Positions 8,429 through 14,792 of a stretch of DNA of 25,838 nt are shown here, piece after piece (position 1 is the first letter of the stretch; each line of letters begins with the position of its first letter). The notes below the pieces were generated by a model, which saw nothing but the letters and a program-made list of their open reading frames with translations, was not told the origin of the DNA and searched no databases. The stretch covers positions 1 to 25,838 of the forward strand of contig DAOWCP010000025.1 of the NCBI GenBank assembly GCA_030639495.1, written 5' to 3'. The DNA is from JAGLTN01 sp023135255. GTDB taxonomy: Bacteria > Planctomycetota > Phycisphaerae > Sedimentisphaerales > Anaerobacaceae. Position numbers and translations under genes: made by a program.

Positions 8429-9052
8429 ATGAAACGCAAGATACTTATAGCCAGCGGTAATGCGGGTAAGGTCGCAGAGTTGTCGGCGATGCTTGATGCT
8501 GATGCTGAGTGGATTTGTCTCTCGGAATTTGATAATATTTTGGAAGTTGAAGAAGATGGGCAAAGTTTTGCGGAAAATGCGCAAAAGAAGGCCCTCGGTT
8601 ATGCAAAGCAGACTAATCTTTGGACGATAGCGGATGATTCGGGGCTGGTGATCGATGCACTTGACGGAGAGCCTGGGATAATGAGTGCCCGATTTTCAGG
8701 TGAAAAAGAGGCAAACGAGCAAAGGGGGCTTCTTGACCATCGCAATATGACCAAGGTTTTGAGGCTTCTTAAAGGTGTAGCGACAGAAAAGAGGACTGCG
8801 AGGTTTGTATGCCATTTGACTTTGGCGAGCCCTGATGAAGTTTTATTAGAAACAGAAGGGACATTAGAGGGGGTAATTACTGAAAACCAGTGCGGGGATA
8901 ACGGTTTTGGGTACGATCCGATATTTTTTGTGCCAAAATTAAACAAAACCGTGGCTCAAATGAGCAGTGGAGAGAAAAATCTGATATCTCATAGGGCCAA
9001 TGCAATAGAAAGACTTAAATCCTTGCTGGGTAAGCTCTTAGAGAATGGGTAA
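8429..9052 (+). CDS. rdgB: dITP/XTP pyrophosphatase (RdgB/HAM1 family)
   Basis: Removes non-canonical purine nucleotides (dITP, dXTP, ITP, XTP) by hydrolysis to the monophosphate and pyrophosphate, which protects DNA. Family signatures are ASGNAGKVAEL (8-18), the metal-binding ADDSGL (68-73) followed by ARFSG, GFGYDPIFF (159-167), and SHRANA (187-192) near the end. At 207 aa it is a typical length. It starts 8 nt after argF, so it is probably the last gene of the arg transcript. No functional link to arginine is known, so this looks like operon packing. Confidence 0.95.
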   Translation: MKRKILIASGNAGKVAELSAMLDADAEWICLSEFDNILEVEEDGQSFAENAQKKALGYAKQTNLWTIADDSGLVIDALDGEPGIMSARFSGEKEANEQRGLLDHRNMTKVLRLLKGVATEKRTARFVCHLTLASPDEVLLETEGTLEGVITENQCGDNGFGYDPIFFVPKLNKTVAQMSSGEKNLISHRANAIERLKSLLGKLLENG

Positions 9053-9073
9053 TCGTTAAGTTGGGGTTTTTGC

Positions 9074-9102
9074 TTGACTTTTGGGGGCTTAAGGGGTATT
9101 TA
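9074..9102 (+). promoter_or_regulatory. Promoter of topA
   Basis: TTGACT (9074-9079) and TATTTA (9097-9102) are 17 bp apart. The minus-35 lies within GTTTTTGCTTGACT, a 14-nt sequence identical to that in the argB promoter. The spacer is G-rich (GGGGG and GGGG runs), which could make the promoter sensitive to supercoiling; that is a suggestion only. The expected start is near 9109, so the hairpin at 9123-9156 lies in the topA leader. Confidence 0.65.
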
Positions 9103-9122
9103 TCCACTTCTAAATTATTTTC

Positions 9123-9156
9123 TCTAAAAGGCCGATGATGGTTTAGGCCTTTTAGA
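9123..9156 (+). promoter_or_regulatory. Perfect 11-bp hairpin in the topA leader
   Basis: TCTAAAAGGCC (9123-9133) pairs perfectly with GGCCTTTTAGA (9146-9156) around a 12-nt loop. There is no T-run directly after the stem, so a simple intrinsic terminator for rdgB is not convincing. The stem lies downstream of the predicted topA promoter and about 37 nt before the ATG. It could stabilise the mRNA, modulate expression or help end rdgB transcription. Confidence 0.55.
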
Positions 9157-9193
9157 ATGGCATTATGTTGCTTTTATTTTATTGAGTATATTT

Positions 9194-11641
9194 ATGGCAA
9201 AAACTACTTCAGCGAAGAAATCACTGGTGATAGTGGAATCACCAGCTAAATCAAAGACTATCAATAAATACCTTGGCCCCGGCTTTGAGGTGATGGCGTC
9301 TATGGGCCATGTCAGGGACCTTCCGTCAAAAGGTATCAATGTTGATATTGAAAATGACTTTGAGCCTACTTATGAAATATCTAAGGGCAAGGGGCGAACG
9401 GTTGCTTCGTTAAAGGCTGCTGCTAAGAAGTGCAACAAGCTTTATCTGGCAACTGACCTTGACCGTGAGGGGGAGGCGATCGCATGGCACCTTGCGCAAA
9501 TTTTAAAGTTTCCGGAAGAAAACACATACAGGGTTGTATTTAACTCGATAACCAAATCAGCAATTGAAAATGCTTTTGCTTCGCCGGGAAAGTTAAATAT
9601 TAATACGGTAATGGCTCAGCAGGCTCGCAGGATTCTTGACAGGATCGTGGGTTATAAGATATCGCCTTTGCTTTGGAAGAAGGTTGCGAGGGGCCTCTCG
9701 GCAGGGCGGGTTCAGTCGGTAGCGGTAAAAATGGTCGTTGATAAGGAACGAGAGATACGAGCTTTTGACGCGGAAGAATACTGGCTGATACCGGCAGTAT
9801 TCAGCACCGACCTTGAGAGTAATTATACGCAGCAATGGCTTGAGTTTATTAAGCCTGACGACAAAGGCAAAACCGCTACATTAGAACTGCAAAGCAAGTG
9901 GCTGGCTGAGCATAATGCTTTTAAGGCAGAGCTTTATAAAATCGGCGATGAGAATTTTCACGCTGAAGGCCAAGAGCAGGCGGAAAAAATATTCAACGCT
10001 CTTAAAGATTCGAAGTTTAATCTTTCTGATCTTACTATCAAAGAATCGAAGTCGAGACCTGCGGCTCCATTTATAACCTCTACACTTCAACAGGCAGCGG
10101 CTAACCGTCTCGGTTTTTCTGCTAAGAGAACTATGAGAGTTGCGCAACAGCTTTATGAAGGTATGGAGCTGGGTTCGATGGGGGCATTGGGGCTTATTAC
10201 TTATATGAGAACTGATAGTAAGCATCTTTCAGCTGAGGCAATAGGAGAAGCGAGGGATTTTATTGAGAAGAGCTTTGGTAAAAACTATCTGCCCGAAAAA
10301 CCTAATTATTATACATCAGCTAAAAATGCCCAGCAGGCACATGAGGCAATTCGAGTTACAGATCCGGATCTGAAGCCTGAAGATATAAAATCTTTTTTGA
10401 GCGATGAACAATATAAGCTTTATGATTTGATCTGGCGCAGGTTTGTCGCCTGTCAGATGACAGAAGTAAGGTGGAATGTCACTACGTTGAGTATCAAGGC
10501 TGAAACTGCTATAGGGCCCTGCTATTACAGAACTACCGGCAGGATTCTGGATTTTGACGGTTTTACGAGGGTCTGGTATGCGTCTTCCGCTCAGCAGAAA
10601 TTGCCTGAACTTCAAAAGGGCCAGGAATTGGCATCTGTCGATATTCAAAACCAACAGCACTTTACCAAACCACCAGCCAGGTATAATGAGGCTTCTCTGG
10701 TGAAAGCATTGGAGAAAGAAGGCATCGGCAGACCTAGTACTTATGCTACTATTATCAGTACGATACAAGACCGTAAATATGTCGAGCAAATCGAGAAAAG
10801 ATTCTATGCGACTGATCTTGGCGAAGTTGTCACTGATAAGCTCAATGAATTTTTCCCACAGATAATGGATATTGCTTTTACGCGAGACCTGGAGAGTCAG
10901 CTTGATGGAATAGAGGAAAATCATCTTGACTGGGTGTCTGTGCTGAAAGATTTTTATGGCCCATTCGAGAAGAATCTTAAGATCGCTACTGAAGAGATGA
11001 AGCACGCCAAGGCCGAGATGACGCCGAGCGAGTATAAATGCCCGGATTGCGGCAAGGATATGGTTTACAGGTTCGGTAAAAATGGTAAATTTCTCAGCTG
11101 CGGCGACTATCCGACTTGTAAGTACGCTTGTCCGTGTGACAAAGAAGGTAAGATGCTTGAGCCGAAAGTCAGTGAGCATGTTTGTCCGAATTGCGGTAAG
11201 CCTATGATCGAAAAATTCGGCAGGTTTGGTAAATTTCTCGGATGCAGCGGTTACCCTGATTGCAAAACTATTCAGAATATTGACAAGGAAGGTAATATAT
11301 TGCCTCCTAAAGCACCGCCTGCGCCTACAGGCATTAAATGTTATAAATGTAAGACCGGTGAGCTTGTAATACGTCAAAGCAAGAGGGGGCCTTTTATGGG
11401 CTGTAATAAGTTCCCGAGGTGCAGGACAATTATAAGCATTAAGGAACTGGATAAACTTAAGCAGCTGCAGGAGCAAGGCGTTTGGCCTCCGGATACCTTT
11501 GAAAAGGCAGATGAAATCCTTGGCAGGAAAAAGAGTAAAAAAACAACTAAGAAAAAGACAGCCAAAAAAACTAAAACTGTGAAAAAAACTAAGACAACCA
11601 AGAAAAGTCAAAAAGCTGAAAAATCTAAAGACGAAGAATAG
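9194..11641 (+). CDS. topA: DNA topoisomerase I (type IA)
   Basis: Relaxes negatively supercoiled DNA by transient single-strand cleavage. The TOPRIM domain shows VIVESPAKSKT (E15) and the metal-binding TDLDREGE (88-95). The active-site tyrosine is Y337 in GLITYMRTDS. After the core come three C4 zinc ribbons with cysteines at 616/619/636/642, 664/667/684/690 and 716/719/737/743. The protein ends in a lysine-rich tail (residues 779-815) that probably binds DNA or RNA polymerase. I use the ATG at 9194; a TTG at 9182 is in frame but less likely. The 815-aa length fits bacterial TopA. The stop is 4 nt before the GroES-like gene. Confidence 0.97.
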   Translation: MAKTTSAKKSLVIVESPAKSKTINKYLGPGFEVMASMGHVRDLPSKGINVDIENDFEPTYEISKGKGRTVASLKAAAKKCNKLYLATDLDREGEAIAWHLAQILKFPEENTYRVVFNSITKSAIENAFASPGKLNINTVMAQQARRILDRIVGYKISPLLWKKVARGLSAGRVQSVAVKMVVDKEREIRAFDAEEYWLIPAVFSTDLESNYTQQWLEFIKPDDKGKTATLELQSKWLAEHNAFKAELYKIGDENFHAEGQEQAEKIFNALKDSKFNLSDLTIKESKSRPAAPFITSTLQQAAANRLGFSAKRTMRVAQQLYEGMELGSMGALGLITYMRTDSKHLSAEAIGEARDFIEKSFGKNYLPEKPNYYTSAKNAQQAHEAIRVTDPDLKPEDIKSFLSDEQYKLYDLIWRRFVACQMTEVRWNVTTLSIKAETAIGPCYYRTTGRILDFDGFTRVWYASSAQQKLPELQKGQELASVDIQNQQHFTKPPARYNEASLVKALEKEGIGRPSTYATIISTIQDRKYVEQIEKRFYATDLGEVVTDKLNEFFPQIMDIAFTRDLESQLDGIEENHLDWVSVLKDFYGPFEKNLKIATEEMKHAKAEMTPSEYKCPDCGKDMVYRFGKNGKFLSCGDYPTCKYACPCDKEGKMLEPKVSEHVCPNCGKPMIEKFGRFGKFLGCSGYPDCKTIQNIDKEGNILPPKAPPAPTGIKCYKCKTGELVIRQSKRGPFMGCNKFPRCRTIISIKELDKLKQLQEQGVWPPDTFEKADEILGRKKSKKTTKKKTAKKTKTVKKTKTTKKSQKAEKSKDEE

Positions 11642-11645
11642 TAAA

Positions 11646-11966
11646 ATGGAATCGGAAAAACCAAGAAAACAAAAACCTTTAGAAACGGTTGAGCCTATCG
11701 GGCGTCGAGTTTTGATACGTAAGGATGAAGATAAGAAGGAAACCAAAGGCGGCATTAAGCTACCTGACACAATTGAGATACCAACTATAACAGGACGAAT
11801 AGTAGCAGTTTCTGCGGAAGTGGAAAATGAGCCTGATATTCCCCTGATGCAATATGACAAAGTTCTGTTCAACCCTAAGGGAGCTATTCCGGTCGACTTC
11901 GAAGGCGACAACCGTTTGTTTGTTGTTGATATTGACAATATCGTAGCGGTGTTTCGGCGGTCTTAA
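11646..11966 (+). CDS. Divergent GroES-like (Cpn10) protein
   Basis: The 106-aa protein aligns with the co-chaperonin fold. PIGRRVLIRKDE is the first strand pair, ETKGGIKLPDT corresponds to the mobile loop that contacts GroEL, GRIVAVS is the next strand, and YDKVLFNPKG and DIDNIVAVF close the barrel. It differs from standard GroES: about 15 extra charged residues at the N-terminus, GIKLP with a lysine in place of the hydrophobic residue of the GIVL motif, and no roof tyrosine-glycine segment. No groEL is near. It starts 4 nt after topA with no clear ribosome-binding site, so translation is probably coupled. It may be a paralogue alongside a regular groES elsewhere. Confidence 0.8.
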   Translation: MESEKPRKQKPLETVEPIGRRVLIRKDEDKKETKGGIKLPDTIEIPTITGRIVAVSAEVENEPDIPLMQYDKVLFNPKGAIPVDFEGDNRLFVVDIDNIVAVFRRS

Positions 11967-12032
11967 ATTATACCATTCATGGTATTAAATTTTCGCGGAT
12001 AAAGCGAAAAATTTAATTGGGATTGGTATAAT
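11967..12032. repeat. 66-nt nested inverted repeat after the GroES-like gene
   Basis: An outer perfect 9-bp pair (ATTATACCA at 11967-11975 with TGGTATAAT at 12024-12032) encloses an inner pair (ATTAAATTTTCGC at 11984-11996 with GCGAAAAATTTAAT at 12004-12017, one bulged A) around a 7-nt loop. It begins directly at the stop codon. It could be a 3' mRNA stabiliser or a small non-autonomous repeat element; no copies elsewhere in this window were noticed. Confidence 0.6.
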
Positions 12033-12035
12033 GTC

Positions 12036-12073
12036 AGAAAGCCGACAGAAATCAAATCCGCCGGCTTTCTTTA
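12036..12073 (+). terminator. Probable terminator of topA-GroES-like operon
   Basis: AGAAAGCCG (12036-12044) pairs with CGGCTTTCT (12062-12070) around a 17-nt loop, followed by a short T-rich stretch (TTTCTTTATG). The T-run is poor and the loop long, so this is a moderate call. Confidence 0.5.
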
Positions 12074-12176
12074 TGCAATCTCTCTCTTTTTGTCAAGTTG
12101 AATAACCACTTTTTATAATCCCATTTAAAACTGGGGGGCCTAAACCTAAGGTGGGGGGACTATCATTTTTTATTAA

Positions 12177-12803
12177 TCATCTTTTCCTTTTCCTTGTAGA
12201 TACAAAAGCACTTCCAAGACCTAAAAGTATTATTGTCATTGGTTCGGGCACTTCCGGAACCGGAAAATCGTTTACATCGTCACCTTCGTCAGGTACCGGA
12301 AAATCATTATCCTCCGGATCAGGATCAGGATCAGGATCAGGATCAGGATTAGGTCTGTTATTACTATGGCCTCTTTTTCCAGCCACGGGACTATTACTGT
12401 GTGCAACAAGATCCTGTTCGCCTCTTCTTAGATTTTCATTTGGTGCACTTGTTGGTCCTGGTTCATAAGCCTCTAACGCAAAATCGTTTCTTTCGAAAAC
12501 TGCGATAATCATTTTCGGGCTTTCAAGTGACGCCACCGTTGTTGCAGAAGCAGCATCAGCGACATCGCCGAGCCAATAAACAAACTGATATCCTGGTCTT
12601 GGTGTTGCGATCAAAGTCACAACGCTATTTTTCGCTATATCATGTACACCAACGCCTGGCGAAACACTGCCACCTTGAGGCGGGGTTTGCTGCACAAGCA
12701 GAGCGACCGAGCCCTGGCAAAACCCTACTGACGAAATTGCGGTCAGCATCATCAGGGCTATCAAAATTGTCATTATTTTATTTTTAATTTTATAATCTTT
12801 CAT
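12177..12803 (-). CDS. PEP-CTERM protein with InlB B-repeat-like domain and Asp-Pro repeat linker
   Basis: A 208-aa exported protein. After a signal peptide (MTILIALMMLTAISSVGFCQ) comes one domain at residues 38-104 with the pattern PPQGGSVSPG, VVTLIATPRPGYQFVYWLGD and MIIAVFE, matching the divergent InlB B-repeat pattern found in surface proteins. A proline and acid-rich linker follows, containing an uninterrupted (DP) run at 153-162 and a duplicated NDFPVP. The tail VPEPMTIILLGLG plus RKRKR is a PEP-CTERM signal. I start at 12803 because a G-rich site sits just upstream; the ATG at 12821 has none. It is the third gene in a three-gene PEP-CTERM run, 33 nt after its neighbour. Confidence 0.85.
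   Translation of the reverse strand: MKDYKIKNKIMTILIALMMLTAISSVGFCQGSVALLVQQTPPQGGSVSPGVGVHDIAKNSVVTLIATPRPGYQFVYWLGDVADAASATTVASLESPKMIIAVFERNDFALEAYEPGPTSAPNENLRRGEQDLVAHSNSPVAGKRGHSNNRPNPDPDPDPDPDPEDNDFPVPDEGDDVNDFPVPEVPEPMTIILLGLGSAFVSTRKRKR
12316..12351. repeat. Hexanucleotide tandem repeat (GGATCA)5 plus one variant
   Basis: Five exact copies of GGATCA on the plus strand (12316-12345) are followed by GGATTA. Read on the minus strand they encode the Asp-Pro run in the linker of the PEP-CTERM protein at 12177-12803. Such short in-frame repeats can vary in copy number by slippage without frameshift. Confidence 0.9.
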
Positions 12804-12836
12804 TTTCCCCCAAGCTCCCATCTATTAAATTATTTT

Positions 12837-13583
12837 TTATTTTCTTTTACGTTTTGCAAGAGCAACCAAACCACCGAATCCAAGCAGTGCTACGGTTAAC
12901 GGCTCCGGTATATTAGGCGGCATACTACTGCCAGTTACACCACTGCCGGTTGTACCAGTACCCGGCGGCACGGGAACATCCGGATCATAAGCTTCCAAGC
13001 TATAATCGCCTTTTACCCAACTGTAATCACTGCTAAAGATAAGGAAGAAAGAATGCTCATCAATTCCAATTGTATAGTCAATACCTGAATAGGAGAAATC
13101 CCATGTGACAGAGGTGTCCGAACTTGATGTGCCGGAAGCATCCTGACCACCCATCGGGTCTTCCTGGGTTCCTACGCTGCCTGCATCTACAGAAATCTCA
13201 GCACCATCAAGACCTAGTACAGAAAAGGCCTGGATAGGAACTTCACTGTATCCCTCGTAGTCATTGAAAATCTGATATGCATAAACATACCGACCGTTAC
13301 CAGGATTTTCATGACCTGTATCGTATTGTGTGCCCTCTATTCCATCATCTCCATATACCCACTCGTTTCCCGCTGTGGTATCATAAACGGCAAAATCAAT
13401 ACGGCCCTGCATATAGCTGAGACCACTTGGGCCGGTTTCAACCTCTTCACCATAATATGTATATCCACTGTAAAATGAGCTTTCTGGCAACCACGCATCC
13501 TCGTAAAGCGTTGCTGAGGCCTGCGACACAAGTATCAGTGCTGTTATCAATAAAGATAACCAGATTACTTTTTTGCTTTTCAT
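12837..13583 (-). CDS. PEP-CTERM sorting-domain protein
   Basis: A 248-aa exported protein with a typical signal peptide (KKVIWLSLLITALILVSQASA, cut near residue 24) and a C-terminal PEP-CTERM tail, IPEPLTVALLGFGGLVALAK plus basic residues. The mature part is rich in Tyr, Ser, Gly and Asp, suggesting a beta-sandwich, and I recognise no named domain. Near the end, GDYSLEAYDP followed by a Pro/Gly/Thr linker resembles NDFALEAYEP in the next gene, so the two share a C-terminal module. It starts 75 nt after the upstream PEP-CTERM gene ends. The ribosome-binding site (AAAGG) is weak. Confidence 0.88.
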   Translation of the reverse strand: MKSKKVIWLSLLITALILVSQASATLYEDAWLPESSFYSGYTYYGEEVETGPSGLSYMQGRIDFAVYDTTAGNEWVYGDDGIEGTQYDTGHENPGNGRYVYAYQIFNDYEGYSEVPIQAFSVLGLDGAEISVDAGSVGTQEDPMGGQDASGTSSSDTSVTWDFSYSGIDYTIGIDEHSFFLIFSSDYSWVKGDYSLEAYDPDVPVPPGTGTTGSGVTGSSMPPNIPEPLTVALLGFGGLVALAKRKRK

Positions 13584-13657
13584 ATTTTTTACCCAACCTT
13601 TCTTAAAAGAACTCTTTTACTTTTTCCTCTACTTTTATATGTCACTCCATTCGAGCC

Positions 13658-14242
13658 TTACGCTGCTCGTTTTTTTCTTATTAAAGTCAATCCGCCTAAA
13701 CCAAGCAGAGCCAAAGTTGCCGGCTCCGGTATCTGTGAAGCAACGATGTTATCGATATAGATGTCATCACCACCGATAACAAAACTTGTAATATTTCCCA
13801 TAAAGAACAGAGCTCCGGTATTTATGCCGGTAGGAACAACAAAAACATTTACGCCGCCAATAGTGCCAGCCAGATCAGTAAAATCAGTTGCGGCAACTGC
13901 TTCACCATTAACTGTGATAGTTACAGAGCCGGCGTTAAATGTTTCACCAAACTGCATTGACAATCCATCGAGAGGCCCAAAATCAAAATCCAGGCTTACA
14001 TTTTGGAGTCCTATTTCCTGCCCCGATCCGGCTGCGAGTCCAGCGTTACTTACAAAAGCTATTCCTCCAGTGGAAAAGGGGCCTACCGTCACAGGTACTG
14101 ATGACGGATAGAAAGTATCACCGATATTGTAAGAAGTTGCCGGTGGTAAATCTTCAAATTCGATAGTTAAAGCAAAGCTGTTCGTAGCACAAGCCAATAC
14201 CAAGAATACAACTAAAGAACTTATTGTCTTATTTAAACGCAT
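13658..14242 (-). CDS. PEP-CTERM sorting-domain protein
   Basis: A 194-aa exported protein. It has a signal peptide (MRLNKTISSLVVFLVLACATNSFA), a mature part beginning LTIEFEDLPP with many Gly, Val and Thr residues typical of a beta-sandwich, a DDIYIDNIVA strand near the end and the tail IPEPATLALLGLGGLTLIRK plus basic residues. The FEDLPP opening and DDIYIDNI close are common in planctomycete PEP-CTERM proteins of unknown function. The start at 14242 has AAAGGAGG at good distance. It is first of three tandem PEP-CTERM genes; a candidate promoter sits about 340 nt upstream at 14594-14622. Confidence 0.88.
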   Translation of the reverse strand: MRLNKTISSLVVFLVLACATNSFALTIEFEDLPPATSYNIGDTFYPSSVPVTVGPFSTGGIAFVSNAGLAAGSGQEIGLQNVSLDFDFGPLDGLSMQFGETFNAGSVTITVNGEAVAATDFTDLAGTIGGVNVFVVPTGINTGALFFMGNITSFVIGGDDIYIDNIVASQIPEPATLALLGLGGLTLIRKKRAA

Positions 14243-14593
14243 TTTTCATGCCTCCTTTGACTGTTTCCAGTGCAAATCCAAAAAATTAAAGATCTATAAA
14301 GTTCGCATAAGTAACAAAACTTACACATTATTCACTTTTTTAAGCGCGCAAAATCTGCGCACTGTTTCTAAGCTCTCTACTCTGGATCTTCCTCTTGTTT
14401 CTCTCCTCAACTATACGAAAACCACAACCACAAAGCAGCCGAAAGACAGCAAGCCTTGCGCAAGTCATGGCAAAATACAGCCACTACTCTCTACCCTATA
14501 TTAACGAATTGCAATGACAAAAAACGTCAGCAAAAAATCCTATTTACCACTACCTAATGAGTTTTCCTTTTCAGCCCCCAAGCTGATAGTGCT

Positions 14594-14622
14594 ATTAAAT
14601 CATATTTCAAACAAAAGGTCAA
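14594..14622 (-). promoter_or_regulatory. Candidate promoter of the PEP-CTERM trio
   Basis: On the minus strand TTGACC (14622-14617) and TTTAAT (14599-14594) are 17 bp apart. If it drives the gene at 14242 the leader would be about 345 nt. A nearer promoter was not obvious. Confidence 0.5.
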
Positions 14623-14730
14623 GTGTTTTTTTCAAAACTTCTTTTTTAACCGATTTGAAAGTGACAAAATAAGTGTCAAAACCGTTAATAAACAAATTAA
14701 AGCCTGTTTATTATAGGAAAAACAATTTGC

Positions 14731-14758
14731 AAAAAAAAAATCGCAAGCCGTTTTTTTT
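14731..14758 (-). terminator. Possible A/T-tract terminator of alaC
   Basis: About 35 nt after the alaC stop, on the minus strand, eight A residues are followed by CGGCTTGCGA and then ten T residues. The long A/T tracts can pair around a short GC core and end in a T-run. The stem core is weak, so this is tentative; it could act in both directions. Confidence 0.4.
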
Positions 14759-14792
14759 GTAATACAAATAATCTGATTATTAGGTTTTTGCT

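Larger units (their letters stand above)
14243..14792. other. 550-nt intergenic region: long leader plus alaC 3' region
   Basis: No gene of useful length is visible. The part 14243-14590 would be the transcribed leader of the PEP-CTERM genes if the promoter at 14594-14622 is real. Read on the minus strand it contains a small hairpin (GCGCA/TGCGC at 14346-14360) and a purine-rich stretch around 14370-14410. I recognise no known riboswitch or small RNA. The part 14623-14792 is strongly AT-rich with A and T runs and probably ends alaC transcription. Confidence 0.5.

Noticed and set aside
10316..11938. A 540-codon open frame on the minus strand opposite topA and the GroES-like gene
   Set aside because: It lies wholly antisense to strongly conserved coding sequence, has no recognisable domain, and its composition is what the reverse of Lys/Glu-rich codons gives.
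12133..12158. Two GGGGGG runs 14 nt apart as a G-quadruplex
   Set aside because: Only two runs are present in one molecule and four short runs would be required; no further G-runs are close.
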